Origin: Protaetiibacter sp. SSC-01
GTDB lineage: Bacteria > Actinomycetota > Actinomycetes > Actinomycetales > Microbacteriaceae
DNA: 64,000 bases
Direction: 5' to 3'
Assembly: GCF_014483895.1 (NCBI RefSeq)
Contig: NZ_CP059987.1
Span: 1,798,001 to 1,862,000 of the forward strand
The position numbers were made by a program, and so were the translations under genes. Of this stretch, positions 25,493 to 40,084 are shown in pieces; the stretch's first letter is position 1, and every line of letters begins with the position of its first letter. The notes under the pieces are model-generated. The model saw nothing but the letters and a program-made list of their open reading frames with translations, was not told the origin of the DNA and ran no database searches.

Positions 25493-26254
25493 ATGTCCGA
25501 GCCGAGCCAGTCGCCCGTCCCGCCCGCCGAGGGGTCCGTCCCGCCCGTCGAGCCCGTCGCATCCGCACCCGTCGCCGGTGTGCCGGCGCCGCGTTACGGG
25601 GAGTTCGCCCCCGTCGAGACGACGACCGCGACGCCTGACGCGTCGACCGCTCAGCCCGTGGCGCCCGGCGAGCAGCAGGGTGTGCCCGCGGCGCCCGGCC
25701 AGCCCGTCATGTACTCGGGCGCCCCCGCGGCGCCCGCCTACCCGCAGCAGGGCTACCCGCAGCAGGGTCAGTCGCCGACCTACCCGCAGCCCGGATACGG
25801 CCAGGCCGGCTACCCCGCCCCCGGCTACGCCCAGCCCGCCTACGGTCAGCCGGTCTACGGCCAGCCCGGTTTCGCCGGCACGCCGCTGCCCCGCCGTCGC
25901 ACGTGGGACGTCGTGCTCACGATCGTGCTCCTCGTGCTGGGCCTCGGCGGCACGCTCCTCGGCGTGCTCTACGGCGTGCTCTTCAGCTCGCCCGAGGTGC
26001 TCGACGAGGGCTTCCGCGACCAGGGCCTCGGAGGTTTCGACGGCGAGATCGGCGCCGCCCCGCTCGTGCTCATCGGAAGTCACGTCGTGCTCTACCTCGT
26101 GGCTCTCGGGGTGTCGATCCTGCTGCTCGTGAAGAAGAAGATCGCGTTCTACGTGCCGCTCATCGCGGGCGTCATCGCGGCGATCGTCTTCTGGGCGACG
26201 ATCTTCGCCGTCGTGGCGAGCGATCCCGACTTCGCGCGGATGTCGGGGCTCTGA
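25493..26254 (+). CDS. Membrane protein with Pro/Tyr/Gln/Gly-rich N-terminus
   Basis: A 253-residue protein inserted between argF and argH on the opposite strand. The first 135 residues are low-complexity and rich in Pro, Ala, Gly, Tyr and Gln, with repeated YPQQG and YGQP units (about residues 80-130). After the basic PRRRTWD come a helix (VVLTIVLLVLGLGGTLLGVLYGVLF), a loop, then two more helices near residues 185-205 and 215-240. This layout is common in actinobacterial small membrane proteins (DUF6264-like, uncertain) whose roles are unknown. Cytoplasmic placement of the repeats is likely from the positive residues before the first helix. It converges with argF, six bases away from it. Confidence 0.78.
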   Translation: MSEPSQSPVPPAEGSVPPVEPVASAPVAGVPAPRYGEFAPVETTTATPDASTAQPVAPGEQQGVPAAPGQPVMYSGAPAAPAYPQQGYPQQGQSPTYPQPGYGQAGYPAPGYAQPAYGQPVYGQPGFAGTPLPRRRTWDVVLTIVLLVLGLGGTLLGVLYGVLFSSPEVLDEGFRDQGLGGFDGEIGAAPLVLIGSHVVLYLVALGVSILLLVKKKIAFYVPLIAGVIAAIVFWATIFAVVASDPDFARMSGL

Positions 26255-26260
26255 GCCGCC

Positions 26261-29308
<3,048 letters not shown>

Positions 29309-29312
<4 letters not shown>

Positions 29313-30460
29313 GAGGAGTAGGCGCTGTTCTCGTGGACGTAGTCGTGCGTCAGGTCGTTGGTGAGGATGATCGCCCCGAAGTGGCCCGCGTGGAGCTCGA
29401 GCTGCAGGTGGAGGCGGCGCGGGCGCAGGTCGACCTCGGTGCGCGGGCGGTCGGGGCCGCCCTTCGTGCACACGCGCACGCCGTTCATGATGACGTCGAC
29501 GTCGTAGGGGTCGAACTCCGCCTGCGTCGTGCCGATCGCGGCGAGCACACGGCCCCAGTTGGGGTCGTTGCCGAACACGGCGGCCTTGAAGAGGTTGTTG
29601 CGCGCGATCGAGCGGCCCACCTCGACCGCGTCGTCCTCGCTCGCGGCGCTCATGACCTCGATGACGATGTCGTGGCTCGCGCCCTCGGCGTCGGCCTGCA
29701 GCTGGAACGCGAGGTCCATGCACACCTCGGTCAACCCGGCCGCGAACAGGTCGAGGTCGGGCTCGATGCCGGATGCGCCGCTCGCCATGAGCGTGACCTG
29801 GTCGTTGGTCGACATGCAGCCGTCGGAGTCGAGGCGGTCGAAGCTCACGCGCGTCGCGCGGCGCAGCGCCTCGTCGAGCTGCGCGGGCAGGAGCACGGCG
29901 TCGGTCGTGATGACGACGAGCATCGTCGCGAGGCCCGGCGCGAGCATGCCCGCACCCTTCGCCATGCCGCCGATCGTCCAGCCGTCGCGGCGCACGACCG
30001 CGGTCTTCGGCTTCGAGTCGGTCGTCATGATGGCGCGCGCCGCATCCGCGCCGCCCTTCTCGGTGCGCTCGGCGGCCGCGAGGTGCGCGCCCGCGATGAC
30101 CTTCTCGCGCGGCAGCTGCTCGCCGATGAGGCCCGTCGAGCACACGAGCACGTCGCCCGCGGAGACGCCGAGCGCCTCGCCGACGGCCTCGGCGGTCGCG
30201 TGGGTCGTCTGGAAGCCCTCCGGTCCCGTGAAGCAGTTGGCGCCGCCCGAGTTGAGGATGATCGCGCTCACGGTGCCGTCGGCGATGACCTGCTGCGACC
30301 AGATGATCGGGTTCGCCTTCGCGCGGTTGCTCGTGAACACGGCGGCCGCGCTGCGCAGCGGACCCTCGTTGACGACGAGCGCGAGGTCGAGCTTCTCGAA
30401 GCCCTTGAGGCCCGCCGCGACGCCTGCGGCGGTGAATCCGGATGCGGCGGTGACGCTCAC
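29309..30460 (-). CDS. argJ: Glutamate N-acetyltransferase / amino-acid acetyltransferase ArgJ
   Basis: A 383-residue ornithine acetyltransferase that moves the acetyl group from acetylornithine to glutamate, closing the acetyl cycle. The self-cleavage and nucleophile region is seen as [21 protein letters not shown], with the Thr after LA as the probable catalytic N-terminal residue of the beta chain. Other landmarks are [19 protein letters not shown], and the C-terminal [16 protein letters not shown]. Start is GTG overlapping the argC stop (GTGA). The presence of argJ means a separate argE is not needed; whether it also accepts acetyl-CoA cannot be told. Confidence 0.95.
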
Positions 30461-31506
30461 GGCGCGACTCCGTTCACGGGGAGGCCCGCGGCCTCGGGCA
30501 GCCCGAGCGCGAGATTGGCGGACTGGATGGCGGCACCCGCGGTGCCCTTGACGAGGTTGTCGATCGCCGAGACGACGACCACGCGGCCCGCGTTCTCGTC
30601 GACGGCGACGCCCATGAGGGCCGTGTTGGCGCCCGTCGTGTCGTTCGATCGAGGGAAGGAGCCCTGCGGCAGCACGCGCACGAAGGTCTCCCCCGCGTAC
30701 GCGCCCTCCCAGGCCTCGCGCACATCCGCCGCCGAGACGCCGGGCGCGAGCCGCGCCGTCGACGTCGCGAGGATGCCGCGCGACATCGGCACGAGCACGG
30801 GCGTGAACGAGATGCTCACGCCCTCGCCGCCCGACGCCGTGAGGTTCTGCACGATCTCGGGTGTGTGCCGGTGCACGCCGCCGACGGCGTAGGCCGAGGC
30901 GGAGCCCATGATCTCGCTCGCGAGGAGGTCGGTGCGCAGCGACTTGCCCGCGCCCGAGGTTCCGACCGCGAGCACCGACACGAGGTCATGCGCCTCGACG
31001 ACGCCCGCGGCGACGCCCGGCGCGAGACCCAGGGTGATCGCGGTGACGTTGCAGCCGGGGACGGCGATGCGCGTCGCGCCCGGGAGGTTGTCGCGCTGCT
31101 TGGCGGCGCCGCCGTCGAGCAGGAGCTCGGGCATGCCGTAGGCCCAGGCGCCGTGGTACTCACCGCCGTAGAACGCGTCCCACGCGTCCTGCGAGGTGAG
31201 CCGGTGGTCGGCGCCGCAGTCGACGGCGACGACGTCGTCGGGCAGCTCCGCCGCGATGGCACCGGATGCGCCGTGCGGCAGCGCGAAGAAGACGAGGTCG
31301 GCATCCGAGAGCACGGATGCCGTGGTCGGCTGGAGCTCGAGCTCGGCGAGGCTCACGAGGTGCGGATGCACGGCGCCGAGGCGCTGACCCGCGTTCTGGT
31401 GGGCGGTGACGACGCGGACCTCGAACTCGGGGTGGCCGGCGAGGAGCCGCAGCAGCTCGCCGCCCGCGTAACCGCTGGCGCCTGCGACGGCGACGGAGAT
31501 GGGCAT
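30457..31506 (-). CDS. argC: N-acetyl-gamma-glutamyl-phosphate reductase
   Basis: A 349-residue NADPH-dependent reductase. The nucleotide site is [18 protein letters not shown], the catalytic Cys lies in [13 protein letters not shown], and the [11 protein letters not shown] motif holds the active-site His. It is the first gene of argCJBDF. The ATG is preceded by TAAGGTTGAAGTC: TAAGGT seven bases upstream could be a -10 for a leaderless message, or AAGG a weak Shine-Dalgarno in a transcript that starts further upstream at the leader-peptide frame (31574-31657). No classical ARG box is evident to me. Confidence 0.95.
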   Translation of the reverse strand: MPISVAVAGASGYAGGELLRLLAGHPEFEVRVVTAHQNAGQRLGAVHPHLVSLAELELQPTTASVLSDADLVFFALPHGASGAIAAELPDDVVAVDCGADHRLTSQDAWDAFYGGEYHGAWAYGMPELLLDGGAAKQRDNLPGATRIAVPGCNVTAITLGLAPGVAAGVVEAHDLVSVLAVGTSGAGKSLRTDLLASEIMGSASAYAVGGVHRHTPEIVQNLTASGGEGVSISFTPVLVPMSRGILATSTARLAPGVSAADVREAWEGAYAGETFVRVLPQGSFPRSNDTTGANTALMGVAVDENAGRVVVVSAIDNLVKGTAGAAIQSANLALGLPEAAGLPVNGVAP

Positions 31507-31544
31507 GACTTCAACCTTATTGTCGTGTGGACGGGGCCGGAGGC

Positions 31545-31592
31545 GGCGACGTCACGCGACGGGCTGAGACGGGTCAGCGGCGCGACGTCGCC
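31545..31592 (-). promoter_or_regulatory. Candidate attenuator hairpin before argC
   Basis: On the minus strand GGCGACGTCGCG pairs with CGCGTGACGTCGCC (nine contiguous pairs plus four more with one bulged base). Its loop contains CCGCTGACCC (31571-31580), which is also perfectly complementary to GGGTCAGCGG at the start of the leader frame (31646-31655). The two pairings exclude each other. No U-run follows, so it is not a standard intrinsic terminator. Confidence 0.5.
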
Positions 31593-31657
31593 GAGATTCG
31601 GCGCACGCGGCGGACGCGACGGAGCTCCACGCTCTCGAACGGCATCCGCTGACCCAC
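31574..31657 (-). CDS. Candidate arginine-rich leader peptide of the arg operon, 27 residues
   Basis: A 27-codon frame between pheT and argC, too short for ordinary gene calling. It starts with GTG, exactly six bases after TACCCT (31664-31669), the same leaderless spacing seen at many genes in this window. It reads VGQRMPFESVELR and then RVRRVRRISATSRR, with nine Arg codons, four of them as Arg-Arg pairs. Its stop codon lies inside an RNA segment able to form alternative structures. By analogy with trp, leu or his leader peptides, ribosome stalling at Arg codons could govern entry into argCJBDF. Caution: random GC-rich DNA also yields many CGN codons, and no typical terminator follows. Translation is inferred, not shown. 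Confidence 0.45.
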   Translation of the reverse strand: MGQRMPFESVELRRVRRVRRISATSRR

Positions 31658-31688
31658 GCGTCGAGGGTAGCAGAGCGCCGCTGCGCGA

Positions 31689-34171
31689 TTACTCCCGCAG
31701 AGTCGCGCCGAACCGCTCGGCCGCACGCGCGAGGCCCGCGAGCTTCGCCTCGGTCGCCTCGGCGGCCGTGAGCGTGCGGTCGGCGGCTCGGAAGCGCAGC
31801 GCGAAGGTCAGCGACTTGCTGCCCTCCGCGACGCCCTGACCCCGGTAGTCGTCGACGAGCCGGATGTGCTCGAGCAGCTCGCCCGCACCCTCGGCGACCG
31901 CGTCGCGCACATCGCCCGCGGGCACCGCGGCGTCGACGACGAGCGAGAGGTCCTGGGTGGCGGCCGGCAGCGTGCCGATCGGCGTCGCGTGGCGGTCGAC
32001 GTCGCTCAGCTCGATGAGCGCGTCGAGGTCGAGCTCGTACACGGCGACGACGCGCGGCAGGTCCGACTCGAGCGCGACGGCCGGCAGCAGCTCGCCCGCG
32101 ACGCCCACGACGGTCTCGCCGACGCGCAGCTCGGCCGTGCGGCCGGGGTGCAGCGCGGGGTGCGAACCCTGAGCGACGCGGATGTCGAGGCCGAGTGCGA
32201 GGCCCACCTGGCGTACCGCGTCGAGCGCATCCGGGAGGCCCGCCGCGACGGGCGCCTCGCCGGGCTGCTTCGGCACGACGTCGCCGAGGAACAGGCCGCC
32301 CACGTGACGCGACTGCGGCGGGATGCCCGCACCGAGGCGCTCGAGGGTGTCATCGCCGGGGCGCTCCGCCCCGACGGGGATGAAGTCGGTGCCGTACTCG
32401 ACACCCGCCTCGGGGAGGAACACGGTGCCGATCTCGAAGAGCGCGAGGTCGGTGAGGCCGCGCGACAGGTTGCGGTGCGCGGTCTCGACGAGGCCCGGCA
32501 GCAGCGTGCGACGCAGGAGCGACACCTGCTGGTCGAGCGCGTTCGCGAGGCGCACGGATGCGGCGCCCGGCTCGTAGCGCTCGGCCACCGCATCCGACAC
32601 GAACGGGTACGCGAGCACCTCGGTCGAGCCCGCGGCCGCGAGCGTCTGCGCGACGCGGCGGCGCGCGCGCTGGGCCCGCGTGAGACCGCGGCCCGCGGGG
32701 GCGATCGGCAGCTCGGCGGGGATACGGTCGTAGCCCGTGATGCGGGCGATCTCCTCGATGAGCGAGACGTCGTCGACGAGGTCGGGCCGCCAGCTCGGCG
32801 GCGTGACGGTCGCGACGTCGCCGTCGAGCTCGACGGTCGCGCCGATCATGGCGAGCGTGCCGACGACCTCGTCGCGCGTGTACGGCACGCCGACGATCGC
32901 GGCGGGGCGGTCGAGCGGCAGGCGCACCGCGGGAAGCGGCGTCGACGCGTCGTAGAGCACGCCGAGCTCGTCGAGCGTGCCGCCCGCGAGCTCGACGAGC
33001 AGCTGGGCGACACGCGCCGTGGCGAGCTCCGCCACGCGCGGGTCGACGCCGCGCTCGTTGCGCTTCGCCGCCTCGCTCGGGAGCTTGTGACGGCGCACCG
33101 TGCGAGCGACCGACACCGGGTCCCAGATCGCGGCCTCGATGAGCACGTCGGTCGTGTCGTCCGAGAGCTCGCTGTAGGCGCCGCCCATGACGCCGCCGAG
33201 ACCCAGGGGGCGCCGCGCGTCGGCGACCACGAGATCGGCCGGGTCGAGCGTGCGCACCTTGCCGTCGAGCGTCTCGAGCTGCTCGCCCGGCTTCGCCCGA
33301 CGCACGATGAGACCGCCCTCGTCGACCTTCGCGAGGTCGTACGAGTGGTTCGGCACGCCGAGCTCGAGCATGACGTAGTTGGAGATGTCGACCGCGAGCG
33401 AGATCGAGCGGATGCCGGCGAGCCGGAGCCGCGAAGCCATCCACGGCGGCGTGGGGCGACTCGGGTCGATGCCGCGCACGACGCGCACCGAGAAGACCGT
33501 GCAGCCCTGGCGGCCACGGATGGGGGCGTCGTCGGTGATCGCGAGCGGGTAGCCGGAGACGGGCGCCGCCTGGACGGCGGCGGCGGGGTCGCGGAACGCC
33601 GCGCCCGTCGAGTGCGAGTACTCGCGCGCGATGCCGCGAATCGAGAACGCGTAGCCCCGGTCGGGCGTGACGTTGACCTCGACGGCCGCGTCGTCCAGAC
33701 CGAGGAGCGCGATCGCATCCGTGCCCACCTCGGGGTCGAGCCCCAGCTCGGCGAGCCGCAGGATGCCGTCGTGCTCGTCGCCCATGCCGAGCTCGCGCGC
33801 GGAGGCGATCATGCCGTCCGACACGTGACCGTAGGTCTTGCGCGCCGCGATCGGGAAGGGCCCGGGCAGCACGGCGCCGGGAAGCGTCACGACGACCTTG
33901 TCGCCGGGGCCGAAGTTGTGCGCGCCGCACACGATGCCGCGCGGCTCCGCCTCGCCGACGTCGACCTGGCACCAGTTGATGGTCTTGCCGTTCGACTGCG
34001 GCTCGGGCTCGGCCGAGATCACCTGCCCCACGACGATGGGGCCCGTGAGGGCGAAGCCGTGGGTGTCCTCCTCCTCGAGGCCGACCTTCACGAGCGCCGC
34101 GTGCAGGTGCTCGAGGGTCACATCCTCGGGAAGGTCGGTCCACTCCCCCAGCCAGCTGATCGGGACGCGCA

Positions 34172-34172
<1 letters not shown>
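31689..34172 (-). CDS. pheT: Phenylalanyl-tRNA synthetase beta subunit
   Basis: An 827-residue large subunit of the tetrameric PheRS. It opens with MRVPISWLGEWTDLPEDV and carries the tRNA-binding OB fold (GPIVVGQVISAEPEPQSNG, then WCQVDVGEAEPRGIVCGAHN), the B3/B4 editing domain, the B5 DNA-binding-like domain and a C-terminal anticodon-binding ferredoxin fold (LPAATQDLSLVVDAAVPAGD to FALRFRAADRTLTAAE). The ATG overlaps the last base of the pheS stop (TGATG), giving 1:1 synthesis. The length agrees with bacterial PheT. It is followed by the putative arg leader frame 32 bases later. Confidence 0.96.
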
Positions 34173-36178
<2,006 letters not shown>

Positions 36179-36182
<4 letters not shown>

Positions 36183-36826
36183 CGCAGCACCGCCACTCGA
36201 CGCTCGACGACGGCCGCGACGCGGCCGAGGGTCACCGTGATGATGAGGTAGAAGACGGCGACCGCGATGAGGATCGCGAAGACCTCGTCACCGCGGATGT
36301 TGATGACGTCCTGAGCGGACGCGAAGAGCTCCTTCACGAAGAACGCGCCCGCGACGGAGGTGTTCTTGGTGAGCGCGATGAGCACGTTGATGAGGGGCGG
36401 GATGACCATGCGGATCGCCTGCGGCAGCACGACGATGCCGAGCGTCTGGCCGAAGCCGAGACCGATCGAGCGAGCGGCCTCCGCCTGGCCGACGGGCACG
36501 CCGTTGACGCCGGAGCGCACGGCCTCCGCGACGAAGGGCGAGGTGTAGGCCGTGAGGCCGATGCTCGCGAGGATGAAGAAGTCGATGCGCACCCCGAGAT
36601 ACGGGAGGATGAACGCGCAGAAGAAGAGCACGAGCGTGAGCGGCGTGTTCCGCAGGATCTCCGTGTAGACGGTCGCGAAGCCGCGCAGCGATGCGACGGG
36701 AGAGATGCGCATCGCGGCGACGAGCGTGCCGATCACGAGCGCGCCGGCACCCGCGATGCCGAGCAGCGCGAGCGTCGTGCCGAAGCCGCGCAAGAACGTC
36801 GGCAGATTGTCGAGGACGGCGTCCAC
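36179..36826 (-). CDS. gluC: Glutamate-type ABC transporter permease, GluC-like
   Basis: A 215-residue membrane permease of the HisMQ family with five helices. The start MDAVLDNLPTFLRGFGTTL is typical, and the cytoplasmic coupling loop GQAEAARSIGLGFGQTLGIVVLPQAIRM is intact. A GTG is used as start. It follows gluB after an 80-base gap containing a strong hairpin, which probably lowers permease relative to binding-protein production. Coupled to gluD by overlap. Confidence 0.87.
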
Positions 36827-36862
36827 GCTCCTCCTTCCTCAGGTCTCAGGTGTCTCAGGGGG

Positions 36863-36899
36863 CGGATGCGGCGCCCGCGCGAGGCGGACGCCGCATCCG
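36863..36899 (-). other. Hairpin between binding-protein and permease genes
   Basis: CGGATGCGGCG and CGCCGCATCCG form a perfect 11-bp stem with a 15-base loop. No U-run follows on the minus strand, so it is more likely an mRNA-stabilising or partial attenuating hairpin after gluB than a full terminator. The GGATGCGGCG core is rich in the GGATGC word common throughout this genome. Confidence 0.6.
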
Positions 36900-36905
36900 T
36901 TTCGA

Positions 36906-37781
36906 TCAGCGCGTGTAGCGGTCGACCGACGGGGGCTCCGGCGTGTCGAGCACGACGCCCGCCGTCTTCTCCCACGCGGCGGCCCAGCTGCCGTCGGCGT
37001 AGGCCTCCTCGAGCACGTCGTTGATCCAGTTGCGGAACTCGTCGTCCTCGAGCGCGAGGCCGATGCCGTAGGGCTCCGAGGTGAACGGGTTGCCCACGAC
37101 CTCGAACTCGCCCTCGTTCTGGGCCGCGAGGCCCGCGAGGATGACGTTGTCGGTCGAGACGGCGACGACCGCGCCGTTGCGCAGCGGCTCGAGGCACTCG
37201 CTGTAGCCGGCGGCCGGGAGCACGTTGACGCCCGCCGCGATCAGGTTCTTCTCCGAGGTGGAGCCGGAGACCGAGCAGACGTTCTTGCCCGCGAGGTCCT
37301 CGACGCCCGTGATGCCCTCGGGGTTGCCCGCGGCGACGAGGATGTCCTGGCCGGCCGTGTAGTACGGGCCCGCGAACGAGACGACCTTCTTGCGCTCGTC
37401 GTTGATCGTGTAGGTCGCGATGACGATGTCGACCTCACCCGCCTGGATGAACGGCTCGCGGTTCTTCGAGACCGTCTCGGTCCACGTGATGTCCTCGGGG
37501 GCGATGCCGAGCTTGCCCGCGATGAGCTTGCCGATCTCGACGTCGAAGCCCTCCGGGGTGCCGTCGGGGCCCGCGAGCCCGAACAGCGGCTGGTCGAACT
37601 TGGTGCCGATCGTGATGGTGCCCGCCTCGGCGAGCTCCGCCATCGTGGTGCCCGCCTCGAACTCCGGCGTCTCCTCGACGGTGGGCTCGTCGCCCGGCGC
37701 CTCCGAGTCCGCACAACCTGCCAGCGCGATCGCCGTCGCGAAGGCGAGGGCCGCGATGCTGAACGACTTCGTGAGTCTCAT
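36906..37781 (-). CDS. gluB: Amino acid ABC transporter substrate-binding lipoprotein, GluB-like
   Basis: A 291-residue extracellular binding protein. The signal peptide ends in the lipobox IALAGC, so the mature protein is a lipoprotein anchored by Cys. The bacterial SBP family 3 fold is shown by ITIGTKFDQPLFGLAGPDGTPEGFDVEIG, EVDIVIATYTINDERKKVVSFAGPYY, and VEDLAGKNVCSVSGSTSEKNL. The pair of acidic and Arg residues expected for amino acid binding (INDERKK) is present. Specificity for glutamate follows from operon order and is not proven. Confidence 0.88.
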   Translation of the reverse strand: MRLTKSFSIAALAFATAIALAGCADSEAPGDEPTVEETPEFEAGTTMAELAEAGTITIGTKFDQPLFGLAGPDGTPEGFDVEIGKLIAGKLGIAPEDITWTETVSKNREPFIQAGEVDIVIATYTINDERKKVVSFAGPYYTAGQDILVAAGNPEGITGVEDLAGKNVCSVSGSTSEKNLIAAGVNVLPAAGYSECLEPLRNGAVVAVSTDNVILAGLAAQNEGEFEVVGNPFTSEPYGIGLALEDDEFRNWINDVLEEAYADGSWAAAWEKTAGVVLDTPEPPSVDRYTR

Positions 37782-37851
37782 CTCTGCCTCTTTCTCTCGG
37801 TGCGCCCCGGGTATGGCGCGGTGGGTGGGTAAGCGGTCGGGGGGACCCGTC

Positions 37852-38589
<738 letters not shown>

Positions 38590-38658
38590 GTTGTCACCCT
38601 CTCATCCCCCCGGGGGCCGGTCAAACCGCGGGCGGCAACCGTGACCGCACTGCGACCT

Positions 38659-38687
38659 GGGCAGGCGCGGGGTCTCCACGCCTGCCC
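38659..38687 (-). terminator. Possible terminator after the monooxygenase gene
   Basis: A nine-bp stem (GGGCAGGCG with CGCCTGCCC) and an 11-base loop lie just after the monooxygenase stop. The downstream minus-strand tail has no U-run, so termination may be partial or Rho-assisted. Confidence 0.4.
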
Positions 38688-38695
38688 GGGGCGCG

Positions 38696-40084
38696 TCAGC
38701 GCGCTGCTGCGAGGTCCTCGCGACGCGCGGCGGGCGCGTCGAACGCCCCGCGGTACTGCGCCGCCGGGTGCCGCTCGTTGAGCCGCGCGGAGCCGAAGAG
38801 CTTCTCCCGCAGGGGACCCGGCGCGTACTCCGTCTGGGCGAGGCCGCGCCGCTGGAGCACGGGCGTCACCTTCTCCGCGAACTCCGTGAACGATCCCGGG
38901 ATCACCCAGTTGATGACGTTGATGCCGTCGACCCCCGCCGCCTGCCACTCCTCGATGCGGTCGGCGATCTGCTCGGGCGTGCCGACGACGCGCGTCGAGC
39001 CGGACGACATCCGCGCGAGGTCGCGCACGGTGGGCTCGCGGTCGGTGATGGCGGCGCGCGTCCACTCGAGGAAGCCCTTCGCCGTGTTCGTCTCGACGTC
39101 CTTGAGGAGGGTCTCGGGCCGGTACACGCGACCGTCGGGGTCGACGACCGCCGAGTGGGCGAGGTAGCCGTCGACGCTGATGTAGCGCTCGTACTCCTCG
39201 GCCTTCGCGCGGGCCTCCTCCTCGGTGTCGCCGATCACGAAGCTCAGCCCCTGGTAGAAGGTGATGTCGCCGGGCTCGCGGCCCGCCTCGACCGCGCGGC
39301 GGCGGGTGTCGGCGATCTGCGCGGCAGCGACATCCGGATTCGGCGCGATGATGAAGGTCGCCTCGGCGTGCCGCGCGGCGAAGTCGCGCCCCGAGGACGA
39401 GGAGCCGGCCTGGAACAGCACGGGCGTGCGCTGCGGCGACGGCGACGGCAGGTGCGGGCCTTCGACGCGATAGCGCTCCCCCACATGGTGGATCTTGTGG
39501 ATCTTCGCGGGGTCGGCGAACCAGCCGGACTTGTCCTGCAGCAGGGCGTCGTCCTCCCACGAGCCCTCCCAGAGCTTGTAGACGACGTCGACGTACTCCT
39601 CGGCCCAGCGGTAGCGCTCCGCGTGGTCGGTGAGGCGGTCGAGCCCGAAGTTGCGGGCGCCGTTGTCCTGCACGCCCGTCACGATGTTCCACGCGACGCG
39701 GCCGCGCGAGAGGTGGTCGAGGGTCGACACCTGGCGCGCGAAGTGGAACGGATGCGACTGGGCGACGTTCGAGGTGAGCGCGAGCCCGATCTCGCTCGTC
39801 GACACCGCGAGCGCGCCGAGCAGCACGGTCGGGTCGTTGCTCGGGATCTGGAGCCCCTCGCGCACGTACACCGACCAGTCGCCGTCGGCGTCGCCGTAGA
39901 GGCCTGTGACGTCGGCGAAGAACATCGCGTCGAACTTGGCCGCCTCGAGCTGCCGGGCGAGGTCGATCCAGAGCCGCACGTCCGCGAACTCGTGCTGACG
40001 CGCATCCGGCCGGCGCCACTGGCCGTGGTGGATGTGCGACGCCGTGTTCATGACGAAGGCGTTGAAGCGCAGGGGCGTGGTCAT
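38696..40084 (-). CDS. LLM-class FMN-dependent monooxygenase (NtaA/SnaA/DszA family)
   Basis: A 462-residue flavin monooxygenase. The family pattern is clear: MTTPLRFNAFVMNTASHIHHGQWRRP, FADVTGLYGD, VSTLDHLSRGRVAWNIVTG, NFGLDRLTDHAERYRWAEEYVDVVYKLWE and PVLFQAGSSSSGRDFAARHAEATF. Members use reduced FMN from a separate reductase to oxidise compounds such as nitrilotriacetate, dibenzothiophene sulfone, sulfides or other small organosulfur substrates. The ATG overlaps the stop of the transporter ATPase gene, so it is the last gene of an oligopeptide-type importer operon; the importer probably supplies its substrate. No flavin reductase is adjacent. The substrate is unknown. Confidence 0.88.
   Translation of the reverse strand: MTTPLRFNAFVMNTASHIHHGQWRRPDARQHEFADVRLWIDLARQLEAAKFDAMFFADVTGLYGDADGDWSVYVREGLQIPSNDPTVLLGALAVSTSEIGLALTSNVAQSHPFHFARQVSTLDHLSRGRVAWNIVTGVQDNGARNFGLDRLTDHAERYRWAEEYVDVVYKLWEGSWEDDALLQDKSGWFADPAKIHKIHHVGERYRVEGPHLPSPSPQRTPVLFQAGSSSSGRDFAARHAEATFIIAPNPDVAAAQIADTRRRAVEAGREPGDITFYQGLSFVIGDTEEEARAKAEEYERYISVDGYLAHSAVVDPDGRVYRPETLLKDVETNTAKGFLEWTRAAITDREPTVRDLARMSSGSTRVVGTPEQIADRIEEWQAAGVDGINVINWVIPGSFTEFAEKVTPVLQRRGLAQTEYAPGPLREKLFGSARLNERHPAAQYRGAFDAPAARREDLAAAR

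Noticed and set aside
36863-36899. Intrinsic terminator after gluB
   Set aside because: The stem is strong but no U-run follows, so it is listed as a hairpin only.
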